Assembly (NCBI RefSeq): GCF_021655075.1 | Contig: NZ_PPXX01000058.1 | Location: forward strand, 1-34,339 | DNA: 34,339 bases | Direction: 5' to 3' | DNA from: Clostridium sp. Cult2 | GTDB taxonomy: Bacteria; Bacillota; Clostridia; Tissierellales; Tepidimicrobiaceae | Part shown: positions 17,601-23,774 of the stretch, one piece after another | Position numbering within the stretch: the first letter of the stretch is position 1 | Layout: every line of letters begins with the position of its first letter | The notes under the pieces: model-generated | What the model was told of the DNA's origin: nothing | Seen by the model: only the letters and a program-made list of their open reading frames with translations | Databases searched by the model: none | Program-made: the position numbers and the translations under genes

Positions 17601-18138
17601 GATCTTGTATCTCTAAGAAAAAATTATCTTGACCAAATATTCTATTTAACTTAAGAGCTATCTCCTTTGCCTTTTCATAATTTCCATTTAATAAATAATT
17701 GGGAATTTCTCCACCTAAGCAACCACTTAAGGCTATAATTCCTTGGCTATACTTTTCCAATACATCATGGTCTACCCTTGGTTTATAGTAAAAACCACTA
17801 ACATATCCTTCAGAAACTATTTTCATTAGATTTTGATAACCTATATTATCTTCTGCCAATAGCACTAGATGGTATTGGTTCTTATCCTTTGGCTCCCTTT
17901 CCGTATGCTTATTAATGGCCATATATACTTCAGAACCTAGTATTGGCTTAATCCCTCTTTTTTTAGCTTGCTTATAAAATTCTATTACACCAAACATAGA
18001 ACCATGGTCTGTTATTGCAATAGTATCCATTGCTAATTCCTTGGTCCTATCTAAAAGGTCTCCTATTCTACTAGAACCATCTAATAAACTATATTCAGTA
18101 TGAACATGTAAATGGATAAATTTGTCTTGGTAAGCCAT
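14665..18138 (-). CDS. dnaE: DNA polymerase III alpha subunit DnaE
   Basis: Replicative polymerase subunit of the DnaE type; in Firmicutes with PolC, DnaE extends RNA primers and works at the lagging strand. The 1157-aa protein starts with a PHP domain (HLHVHTEYSLLDG at 9-21), followed by the palm with GPGRGSAAGS (357-366) and the catalytic aspartates in PDIDIDF (398-404), a helix-hairpin-helix region and a C-terminal OB domain (about 990-1070). The ATG at 18138 follows AAGGGG. It lies upstream of pfkA-pyk as in many Firmicutes. The gene is full-length, with no intein. Confidence 0.97.
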   Translation of the reverse strand: MAYQDKFIHLHVHTEYSLLDGSSRIGDLLDRTKELAMDTIAITDHGSMFGVIEFYKQAKKRGIKPILGSEVYMAINKHTEREPKDKNQYHLVLLAEDNIGYQNLMKIVSEGYVSGFYYKPRVDHDVLEKYSQGIIALSGCLGGEIPNYLLNGNYEKAKEIALKLNRIFGQDNFFLEIQDHGLREQKDINEQLIRLSEETGIPLAATNDVHYLKKEDAIVHDVLLCIQTGKTIDETDRMRFPTNEFYLKSYDEMKYIFQSTEEALENTVKIGERCNVTLDFDTLHLPEFKVPERYTDIEYLKKLCMDGLGKRYKEITPEIMDRFDFEFNTIVEMGYVDYFLIVWDFIKFAKDNGIMVGPGRGSAAGSIVSYALGIIDIDPLEYDLLFERFLNPERVSMPDIDIDFCYERREEVIDYVVEKYGEDRVAQIVTFGTMAARGAIRDVGRAINMSYGEVDFIAKQIPMEIGITIEKALDINKTLRQMYESKEEVRNLLDLAMAVEGLPRHTSTHAAGVVISKEPITTYVPLSRNNDAITTQFNMIELEELGLLKMDFLGLRTLTVIRDAINLIEINHGLKIDLSNLSYDDPKVIELFAKGDTLGIFQFESAGMRQFLKELKPNMFENLIAANSLFRPGPMNQIPQYIANKYNPEDIEYLHPKLKPILDVTYGCIVYQEQVMQIVRDIGGFTMGGADLLRRAMGKKNMEVMEKERRRFIYGETDEKGEVIIKGALRNGVNEKIANKIYDLMIDFAKYAFNKSHSAAYAVVAYRTAWLKYYYPVEFMAALISSVMGDTNSVSLYIQECKRLGIEILPPDINESYKKFTVIDGKIRFGLMAVKNVGENFIETIIKAREDGVFTSFTDFCERIENIDPSVMNKRAVESLIKCGAMNSLGGNRAQLLSIFERTMDGIHADRKRNIEGQFSMFEKIDTKISKDNLPDLKEFPQKNLLAMEKEMLGIYISGHPLKPYEEELNNISTITTTELLQTQEQLEDNLTENIDGKKVIIGGIIVSKKNKITKNNNMMAFITLEDLYGAIECIVFPATYDRYSRLIDEDSLVVIDGKVSLNEEEEPKIICEKITPLNKYKKGKIYLKISKEKPLTTFNSIKKILGKYKGETPVYVYMEGEGKTVIAQRNLWVDANQELLYAELAEILGKDNIKVS

Positions 18139-18169
18139 AATAAAACCCCTTCTAAGTATATTTATACCT

Positions 18170-18357
18170 TTATTCTATCATAATTATGAAAAAATTAAAC
18201 TCCCAGTTAAGTGAGAGTTTTACTAATATAGATTTATCTTCAGATTGAGCTTGCAATAACATATCCATTATCTGTTGAAGTATTTCCTCTTTTTCTGTTC
18301 CCCTTAAATCTAATTCCTTTTAATTTCCTGCCAAGAAGATATAAAATTTTCTAATTC
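18170..18357 (-). pseudogene. Decayed, frameshifted coding remnant upstream of dnaE
   Basis: The 315-bp gap between dnaE and grdX is not blank. On the minus strand one frame reads ELENFISSWQEIK and, after a frame change near 18320, another continues KELDLRGTEKEEILQQIMDM, then LLQAQSEDKSILVKLSLNWEF, to a TAA at 18172..18170. Codon choice and helix-like composition look like coding sequence, but there is no start codon and a shift is needed. I do not recognise the protein. The 3' end overlaps the likely dnaE promoter region. It may be a dying gene or chance in AT-rich DNA. Confidence 0.35.
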
Positions 18358-18370
18358 AACCTACCCCCTC

Positions 18371-18435
18371 TTGAGTAATATGATAAAATAAAACAATATA
18401 ATTTATTTGATATTTATGATAAAATAAATATATTA
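18371..18435 (+). promoter_or_regulatory. AT-rich promoter region of grdX with 13-bp direct repeats
   Basis: ATGATAAAATAAA occurs twice (18380-18392 and 18416-18428), 36 bp apart. Possible promoter hexamers are TATAAT at 18397-18402 and the pair TTGATA (18407-18412)/TATATT (18429-18434) with 16 bp between; neither is decisive. The repeats could bind a regulator. Confidence 0.3.
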
Positions 18436-18453
18436 ATAGTTTGGAGGTCAAAA

Positions 18454-18834
18454 ATGAAAAATATTATTATAACAAACAACAAATATGTATATGAAAAATA
18501 TAAGGATACTAATGAAATCAAATATGATGAAGATTTTACTTATTTAGATGTATTGGAATATGTTAGGGATAAGATTCACAAGGGACATAAGCTTTTAACC
18601 CATCCTCTATCTGGAAGTGTGAAGCCCAACGAAACCCCTTATAAAACCATAATGATAAGTAAAAATAAAGATTCTATGGATTATGATAGTTTGATGATTA
18701 TTGAGAAAAGTATTACTACAGCTAAAAAGTTTATTAAAAATAAACCTACACCTAATTGGACGGAAAAGGTTCTTGATGATTTTAGAGTAATTGATTTGAC
18801 CTTGATAGAAAATGTAATGAATAAAATAATTTAA
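18454..18834 (+). CDS. grdX: GrdX family protein
   Basis: A 126-aa soluble protein that I recognise as GrdX-like from the block KIHKGHKLLTHPLSGSVKPN (about 47-66), then ETPYKTIMIS, DYDSLMIIEKSI and PNWTEKVLDDF. GrdX genes usually lead glycine, sarcosine or betaine reductase operons of Stickland-fermenting anaerobes; the protein's biochemical role is not established. Here it stands alone on the plus strand between dnaE and the HPr gene, with no reductase gene or selenocysteine-type ORF nearby. A GGAGG ribosome binding site lies upstream and a bidirectional terminator follows. It may be a second, separately regulated copy. Confidence 0.8.
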   Translation: MKNIIITNNKYVYEKYKDTNEIKYDEDFTYLDVLEYVRDKIHKGHKLLTHPLSGSVKPNETPYKTIMISKNKDSMDYDSLMIIEKSITTAKKFIKNKPTPNWTEKVLDDFRVIDLTLIENVMNKII

Positions 18835-18843
18835 CAAATAAAT

Positions 18844-18870
18844 AATCCCTTCACTGAAGGGATTTTCTTT
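18844..18870. terminator. Bidirectional terminator between grdX and ptsH
   Basis: AATCCCTTCA and TGAAGGGATT are perfect inverted repeats around one base, followed by TTTTCTTT on the plus strand and by ATTATTTATTT on the minus strand. It can end the convergent grdX (+) and ptsH (-) transcripts. Confidence 0.8.
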
Positions 18871-18872
18871 AT

Positions 18873-19139
18873 TTACAAATCTTTTAATCCATCTTCTATT
18901 AATTTTGATAACTCCACAATGGCTTCCTCTTCATCCTCACCTTTAGCAATTATGGTTATCTCTTCACCATGAAATGCTCCTAAAGACATGACTCCAATAA
19001 TACTTTTCCCATTTACCTTTTTACCTTCTAACTCAATATATATATTACTTGAAAATTTATTTGCTATTTGAACAAATAATGCAGCTGGCCTAGCATGCAA
19101 TCCAACTTCATTATTAAGAATTACATTTTTCCTTATCAC
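18873..19139 (-). CDS. ptsH: HPr phosphocarrier protein
   Basis: Small PTS phosphocarrier, 88 aa. The active-site His15 lies in GLHARPA and the regulatory Ser46 in NGKSIIGVMSLG, so it is a true HPr and not Crh, which lacks His15. Ser46 is the target of HPr kinase, encoded at 31448-32383 in this window. The start is GTG: its first four bases (GTGA) overlap the whiA stop, indicating translational coupling. Bacillus has crh at the matching place after whiA. No enzyme I gene is in the window. Confidence 0.95.
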   Translation of the reverse strand: MIRKNVILNNEVGLHARPAALFVQIANKFSSNIYIELEGKKVNGKSIIGVMSLGAFHGEEITIIAKGEDEEEAIVELSKLIEDGLKDL

Positions 19140-20098
19140 GTCTCATTCTCCCTTCTTTTTAAGTCTTCTACAATTTCATCAATTCGTCTAAATCTATGAT
19201 TTACTCCAGATTTCCCTACTGTGGGTTTTAGCATGGTTCCCAATTCTTTAAGACTTGCTTCCCTATATTGTAATCTCAATTTAGCAATTTCCTGTAGATT
19301 TTTAGGTAACTTTTCTATTCCTATTCTACTATCTATATATTGAATGTTTTCCACCTGGCGCAAAGAAGCATCTATGGTCTTACCTAGATTAGCAGTTTCA
19401 CAATTTACAAGTCTATTAATATTGTTTCGTACATCCTTAAATACTCTAATATCTTCAAACTTAAGTAATGCTTGATGGGCTCCCATTATATTTAATATAT
19501 CGACTATCTGTTGTCCTTCTTTAATATATACTACATAATTTTCTTTCCTAACTACTATTTTCGAATCCAGGTTAAAGGAATTTATTATTTCTGACAAATC
19601 TTTACCGTGTTCCATGGTATTAGTTACATACTCTAAATGATAAGCTTTTTCTGGATTACTAACGGAACCTCCACCTAAAAAAGCACCTCTAATATAAGCC
19701 CTTCTACAACATCTATTTTCTATTAAACTCTTTGGGGTTTTATAGTCTACAGTATAGTAACTACTATCCTCATCTGTTAAAAATCCTACATCTTTCAATA
19801 TTTCCCTAGTTATTTCCATGCTATTTACAATTATTAGGTAATTATTGTTCTTTTTTAATTGTCTATTCCTTCTTACCATTACTTCCATGTCTGTATCATA
19901 TAAAATTTTTAGTAAAGTAAATATTCTTCTTGCAATGGCAGCGTTTTCCGTACCAAATTTCAAACTAATTCTTTTCATTCCAGTTATTTGAATTGTACCA
20001 CTCATTCTAACAATAGCAGCTAACTCTGCTATGGCACAACACCTATTTTCTATAGGCAATCTTGATAACTCATTTTTAGTTGTTGACGAAAAAGACAT
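19136..20098 (-). CDS. whiA: DNA-binding protein WhiA
   Basis: Conserved Gram-positive protein linked to sporulation control in Streptomyces and to cell division and chromosome segregation in Bacillus. The 320-aa protein has an N-terminal LAGLIDADG-homing-endonuclease-like domain that lacks nuclease activity in studied members (AYIRGAFLGGGSV at 134-146), and a C-terminal helix-turn-helix domain (about 258-312) including GVNHRFRRIDEI. The ATG follows GGAGAG. It overlaps the HPr gene by 4 bp and begins 21 bp after the Nudix gene, so Nudix-whiA-ptsH form one operon. Confidence 0.96.
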   Translation of the reverse strand: MSFSSTTKNELSRLPIENRCCAIAELAAIVRMSGTIQITGMKRISLKFGTENAAIARRIFTLLKILYDTDMEVMVRRNRQLKKNNNYLIIVNSMEITREILKDVGFLTDEDSSYYTVDYKTPKSLIENRCCRRAYIRGAFLGGGSVSNPEKAYHLEYVTNTMEHGKDLSEIINSFNLDSKIVVRKENYVVYIKEGQQIVDILNIMGAHQALLKFEDIRVFKDVRNNINRLVNCETANLGKTIDASLRQVENIQYIDSRIGIEKLPKNLQEIAKLRLQYREASLKELGTMLKPTVGKSGVNHRFRRIDEIVEDLKRRENET

Positions 20099-20119
20099 TA
20101 TATCTCTCCTACTTTAACT

Positions 20120-20521
20120 TTATATTAACTTTAATACTTTTTTAATGATTTTTCTCTCATCATTATATTTAACTATATCCTTTACCCTGTCCTTGTGAAC
20201 AAAAGTAGCTTCTATAAAACCTTCCTTTTTCAAAGGAATAGACTCCATGCTATTGGCTTTCATTAGATACCAATGAACTGTTTTAAAAACCGTTTCATTC
20301 CCTTTAATATTTTTATAAGTATAATGAACCATGCCTATATATCTTATTATTTCAGCCTTAACACCACTTTCCTCAAAAACCTCTCTAATGGCAGCTTCTC
20401 TAATGTTTTCATCTTTCTCTACTCTTCCCTTTGGTAATACCCAATCTCCGTTAAATTTTTTTAATAATAGTATGGCGTTCCCAAATATTACCACACCCCC
20501 AGCGCTTATCTCTTCAACCAC
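20120..20521 (-). CDS. Nudix hydrolase (YvcI-like position)
   Basis: Hydrolase of nucleoside diphosphate-linked compounds; substrate unknown. The full Nudix box GX5EX7REUXEEXGU is present (GRVEKDE, then REVFEESGV; about 32-54 of 133 aa). Start choice is uncertain: there is no ATG in frame, and GGGAG at 20535..20531 is spaced for GTG at 20521 (9 nt) or TTG at 20524 (6 nt). I use the GTG. A Nudix gene (yvcI) also belongs to the Bacillus yvcI-yvcJ-yvcK-whiA cluster; here it lies directly before whiA, separated from yvcK by plus-strand genes. Confidence 0.88.
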   Translation of the reverse strand: MVEEISAGGVVIFGNAILLLKKFNGDWVLPKGRVEKDENIREAAIREVFEESGVKAEIIRYIGMVHYTYKNIKGNETVFKTVHWYLMKANSMESIPLKKEGFIEATFVHKDRVKDIVKYNDERKIIKKVLKLI

Positions 20522-20565
20522 CAAAACCAACTCCCATTAATATTAACTATATGGATATTAAGCTT

Positions 20566-20595
20566 ATTATACTACAAATAAAAACATTATGCTAA
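20566..20595 (-). promoter_or_regulatory. Promoter for the Nudix-whiA-ptsH operon
   Basis: On the minus strand TTAGCA (20595..20590), 18 bp and TATAAT (20571..20566) lie about 45 bp before the Nudix start. The -10 is perfect and the -35 matches four of six. A plus-strand TATAAT at 20636-20641 may serve the divergent M42 peptidase gene. Confidence 0.5.
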
Positions 20596-20676
20596 ATTTT
20601 TTTAAATTGTACCCAATATCATAGTACTTAGATGATATAATAGTTAGTGAATAATATTTTTAGGGAGGTTTCATTT

Positions 20677-21711
20677 ATGAAATTAGATATGGATTATGTA
20701 GTAGATAAACTTGTATCCTTGCTAAATATCTCTAGCCCTTCAGGTAATACGAAGAAAGCTATAGATTTTGTTGAAAAGGAATTCAATTCTATGGGAGTTC
20801 CTACCTATAAGACTAATAAAGGCGCATTAATTGCTACTATTACTGGTGAAAATCAAGAAAAGGAAATTACTTTATCTGGTCATGTCGATACTTTAGGTGG
20901 AATGGTAAAGGAAATTAAATCTAACGGAAGAATTAAACTTACCCAAATTGGAGGATATGTTTGGAGTACTGTAGAAGGAGAATATGTTAATATTGAAAGT
21001 AGCAATGGAAAGTTATATTCTGGTACCATACTCACGACTAAAGCCTCTTCCCATGTTCATGGACAGGAAACCAAAACCATTGAAAGAGATATGCATAATA
21101 TGGAGATTAGGTTAGATGAGAAGGTCTCCTCCAAAGAAGATGTAGAAAAATTAGGCATTAATGTTGGGGACTTCATATTTTTTGACCCTAGAACCATTGT
21201 TACTGACAGTGGATTTATTAAATCTAGACATTTAGACGATAAGGCTGGTGTTGCTTCTATATTAGGAATTGCCAAATATCTAGTTGATAATAATATTAAA
21301 CCAAAATATACTACTAACTTTTTTGTAAGCAATTATGAAGAAGTAGGTCATGGTGCTAGTGCAGCTATTCCTAAAAAGACCTTTGAATTCATTGCAATAG
21401 ACATGGCTGCTCCTGGAGAAGGTCAAACTTCCGATGAATATAGTGTAACCATATGTGCCAAGGATAGTTCAGGTCCTTATGATTTAGAGCTAAAAAACAA
21501 ACTGGTTAATTTGGCAGAAGACAATGATTTAAATTATAAAATTGATATATATCCCTATTATGGTTCTGATGGTTCTGCAGCATTAAGAGCAGGTTATGAT
21601 TTTAGGGTAGGATTAATTGGTCCTGGAGTGGATGCCTCCCATTCTTTTGAAAGAACTCATAGAGACGCTTTAGAAAACACTATTAGATTAGGTATATTAT
21701 ACCTAATCTAA
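20677..21711 (+). CDS. M42 family metallopeptidase (glutamyl/deblocking aminopeptidase-like)
   Basis: Cytosolic aminopeptidase family with a two-metal site that usually forms dodecameric tetrahedral shells and trims peptides. The 344-aa protein has all expected ligands: His69 and Asp71 in GHVDT, Asp187 in HLDDKAG, Glu221 (catalytic) and Glu222 in YEEVGHG, Asp242 in AIDMAAPG and His322 in ASHSFERTH. Start ATG at 20677 is chosen for its GGGAGG ribosome binding site; the GTG at 20647 has none. It is divergent from the Nudix-whiA operon. The last codons and stop lie in a 35-bp perfect inverted repeat. A peptidase suits an amino-acid fermenter. Confidence 0.93.
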   Translation: MKLDMDYVVDKLVSLLNISSPSGNTKKAIDFVEKEFNSMGVPTYKTNKGALIATITGENQEKEITLSGHVDTLGGMVKEIKSNGRIKLTQIGGYVWSTVEGEYVNIESSNGKLYSGTILTTKASSHVHGQETKTIERDMHNMEIRLDEKVSSKEDVEKLGINVGDFIFFDPRTIVTDSGFIKSRHLDDKAGVASILGIAKYLVDNNIKPKYTTNFFVSNYEEVGHGASAAIPKKTFEFIAIDMAAPGEGQTSDEYSVTICAKDSSGPYDLELKNKLVNLAEDNDLNYKIDIYPYYGSDGSAALRAGYDFRVGLIGPGVDASHSFERTHRDALENTIRLGILYLI

Positions 21712-21714
21712 TAG
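21680..21714. repeat. 17-bp perfect inverted repeat over the M42 gene end
   Basis: CTATTAGATTAGGTATA, a single T and the exact reverse complement form a 35-bp structure covering the last nine codons and the stop of the M42 gene. As RNA it would be a long stable stem with a minimal loop. No T run follows on either strand, so it is not a typical intrinsic terminator; it may stabilise or process the mRNA 3' end. Confidence 0.8.
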
Positions 21715-21805
21715 ACTGACAATCCACCTATGATATAATATAATTACTTAATATTTCCACGTTTAATTTTAAGTAAATTTTGTAAAATATAGATGAGGTG
21801 GTTTT

Positions 21806-22327
21806 ATGAGTATTAATGAAAAATTTATTATAAACTTACAGGGCAAATCCTATGTAACCTATGAAGGACTATTGGATTTAGCCCACCAAAAGAATTTAAA
21901 GTCCATCCAAGTAGAATTGATTCAAATCCCAAATAGGGAAAATAATATGACAGCCATATGTAAAGCCACTGCTACAACTGAAAATGAAGTATATACGGAT
22001 TTAGGAGATGCTAGTCCTCAATCCGTTAATTCTACAATAGTACCTCATTTAATTAGAATGGCTTCTACTCGCGCTAAAGCAAGGGTTTTAAGGGATTTGA
22101 CTAATGTGGGGATGACAGCCTTTGAAGAATTGTCTGTAGAAGATACGGTAAGTGAAACTGAAGAAAACTATATGCCTAATCTATCAGAACCCCCAACTAA
22201 AAGACAGTTGGAAACCATTAAAAAGTTAGCGGAAGAATTGAATACACCTATTAACTATGACAATCTCACAAAAAAGTCAGCTGGTAGTTTGATATCCAAG
22301 ATGTTAGAGGAAGTTAAAAAGAGTTAA
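21806..22327 (+). CDS. Unknown protein with recombination-accessory-like features
   Basis: I cannot name this 173-aa protein. Its N-terminal part (about 1-117) looks like one alpha/beta domain: GKSYVTYEGLLDLAH (13-27), GDASPQSVNS, then IRMASTRAKARVLRDLTNVG, an Arg/Lys-rich helix. The C-terminal part, after an acidic linker, is TKRQLETIKKLAEEL, then LTKKSAGSLISKMLEE, a tail pattern I associate with phage-type single-strand annealing and related recombination proteins. That link is only a resemblance. The ATG follows GAGGTGG. It lies 94 bp after the M42 gene on the same strand and ends before a hairpin, between yvcK and the Nudix-whiA operon. Confidence 0.75.
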   Translation: MSINEKFIINLQGKSYVTYEGLLDLAHQKNLKSIQVELIQIPNRENNMTAICKATATTENEVYTDLGDASPQSVNSTIVPHLIRMASTRAKARVLRDLTNVGMTAFEELSVEDTVSETEENYMPNLSEPPTKRQLETIKKLAEELNTPINYDNLTKKSAGSLISKMLEEVKKS

Positions 22328-22334
22328 TAATTTG

Positions 22335-22355
22335 AGGGGCGTTTTCATCGCCCCT
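22335..22355 (+). terminator. Hairpin after the 173-aa gene
   Basis: AGGGGCG and CGCCCCT form a perfect 7-bp GC-rich stem with a 7-nt loop, 7 bp after the stop codon. Only a loose T-containing stretch follows (ACTATCATATTTTG), so termination may be partial. Confidence 0.6.
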
Positions 22356-22368
22356 AACTATCATATTT

Positions 22369-22442
22369 TGTCATTCTGAACATAAGTGAAGAATCCTAAA
22401 CATCTATAAAAGAAAGATCCTTCGCTATCGCTCAGGATGACA
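22369..22442. repeat. Imperfect palindromic intergenic repeat (TGTCATTCTGA...TCAGGATGACA)
   Basis: TGTCATTCTGAACATAAGTG at the left and CGCTATCGCTCAGGATGACA at the right are imperfect reverse complements, each flanked inside by GAAGAATC and GATCCTTC, so about 74 bp fold into one hairpin. This end sequence (TGTCATTCTGAGCG-type) belongs to a class of repeats scattered in many bacterial intergenic regions, probably small non-autonomous elements. It lies between the convergent 173-aa gene and yvcK. A further small hairpin (TCAACC taag GGTTGA, 22457-22472) follows. Confidence 0.75.
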
Positions 22443-22485
22443 TTTGCAAATTGCTGTCAACCTAAGGGTTGATTAGCTTACTCCT

Positions 22486-23760
22486 TTAAACGTAGTATTT
22501 GTTTGCTCTGTTTTTCCCAATTTCTATTAATATTTTACTTAGTTCTAAAGAGTCATGACGAATATAATCCTTTTTTATATCTATCAAATTTCCCTTTATT
22601 ACTTCAATATTTTTGGAGTTTAATATTTCTTCATCCTTTTCCCCCAAAATCACAGGCTCCGACCCATCCGAAGCATATTTAGATAGTATTTCTTCAGGTA
22701 TTTTCTCAATATTAACAATTACATAATCTAAAAAATCTTCCCTACTATGAGTAAGTATGCCCTCTACATGATTCAATACCGTATATCCATCAGTTTCTCC
22801 TGGTTGAGTCATCACATTTGTAATATATACTTTAGAACCTTTTGCCTTATATATGGTATCTACTATATTGTTTACCAATAAATTAGGGACTACACTGGTA
22901 TACAAACTCCCAGGACCTAATACTATTAAATCTGCTTCTTCAATGGCTTCTACAGCCTCTACCAAAGGATAACTAACTGTAGGTTCCATATAAATCCGTT
23001 TTATTCTACTGGACAATTCTTTATTTTTTAAAGGAATTTCCGACTCACCTTTAACAGTATGACCATTTTCCAACATTGCATATAATGTAACATCTTCTAA
23101 AGTCATAGGTAAAACCTTCCCCGTTACAGCTAATACATTGCTTGTTTCTTTTATGGCCATCTCAAAACTTCCATATATTTCATTCATAGCAGCAATAAAT
23201 AGATTGCCAAAATTTTGTCCTTTTAATAACCCTTCATTAAATCTGTATTGGAGTAATTTTTCCATAGTAGGCTCTGTATTGGCCAATGCTAATATACAGG
23301 ACCTAATATCTCCTGGTGGAAGCATGCCTAAATCCTCTCTTAATATACCAGAACCTCCTCCATCATCTGCCACCGTTACAATTGCAGTAATATTAGATGT
23401 GTACTCTTTAAGACCTCTTAACAGTACTGATAACCCAGTTCCTCCTCCAATAACAACGACTTTTGGTCCTTTGGATAATACCATTTCCCTATAGATTATA
23501 TTGCTAATATCATTTCCACTGATATTGCCATTTAGACTATTTTTCTTAACTCCTTTAAAGATTTGGCAAAATGATTTTTTAATTGAAAATACAATGAGAA
23601 TAATACCAATTATTGAAAATATAATCTTTATGCTCATTCTATAATTAGCCAAAAATTCATATATAAAGCTGGAAACCCCAATGGATAACAAAAATATTCC
23701 AAGAACTCCTAATGATATCCAGCCTAACATAATTAGTGCAGGTCTATATTTTTTATCCAT
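22486..23760 (-). CDS. yvcK: YvcK/CofD family UDP-sugar-binding protein with membrane anchor
   Basis: YvcK proteins bind UDP-N-acetylglucosamine in Bacillus and are needed for growth on gluconeogenic carbon and for normal cell shape. In this 424-aa protein the CofD-like domain starts near residue 98 (VVVIGGGTGLSVLLRGL, then TVADDGGGSG and LPPGDIRSC). About 95 extra N-terminal residues hold two membrane helices (about 8-30 and 44-61), so the protein should be membrane-bound; the Bacillus protein lacks this part. The ATG follows AAGGGG and it starts 14 bp after rapZ. whiA, normally next, is displaced by plus-strand genes. Confidence 0.94.
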   Translation of the reverse strand: MDKKYRPALIMLGWISLGVLGIFLLSIGVSSFIYEFLANYRMSIKIIFSIIGIILIVFSIKKSFCQIFKGVKKNSLNGNISGNDISNIIYREMVLSKGPKVVVIGGGTGLSVLLRGLKEYTSNITAIVTVADDGGGSGILREDLGMLPPGDIRSCILALANTEPTMEKLLQYRFNEGLLKGQNFGNLFIAAMNEIYGSFEMAIKETSNVLAVTGKVLPMTLEDVTLYAMLENGHTVKGESEIPLKNKELSSRIKRIYMEPTVSYPLVEAVEAIEEADLIVLGPGSLYTSVVPNLLVNNIVDTIYKAKGSKVYITNVMTQPGETDGYTVLNHVEGILTHSREDFLDYVIVNIEKIPEEILSKYASDGSEPVILGEKDEEILNSKNIEVIKGNLIDIKKDYIRHDSLELSKILIEIGKNRANKYYV

Positions 23761-23774
23761 AAATCTATACCCCT

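Noticed and set aside
14665-18138. Intein, frameshift or truncation in dnaE
   Set aside because: The PHP domain, active-site motifs and C-terminal OB region are continuous in one frame of normal length.
18607-18837. 76-codon open frame on the minus strand
   Set aside because: It is antisense to grdX, which has a good ribosome binding site and recognisable family motifs.
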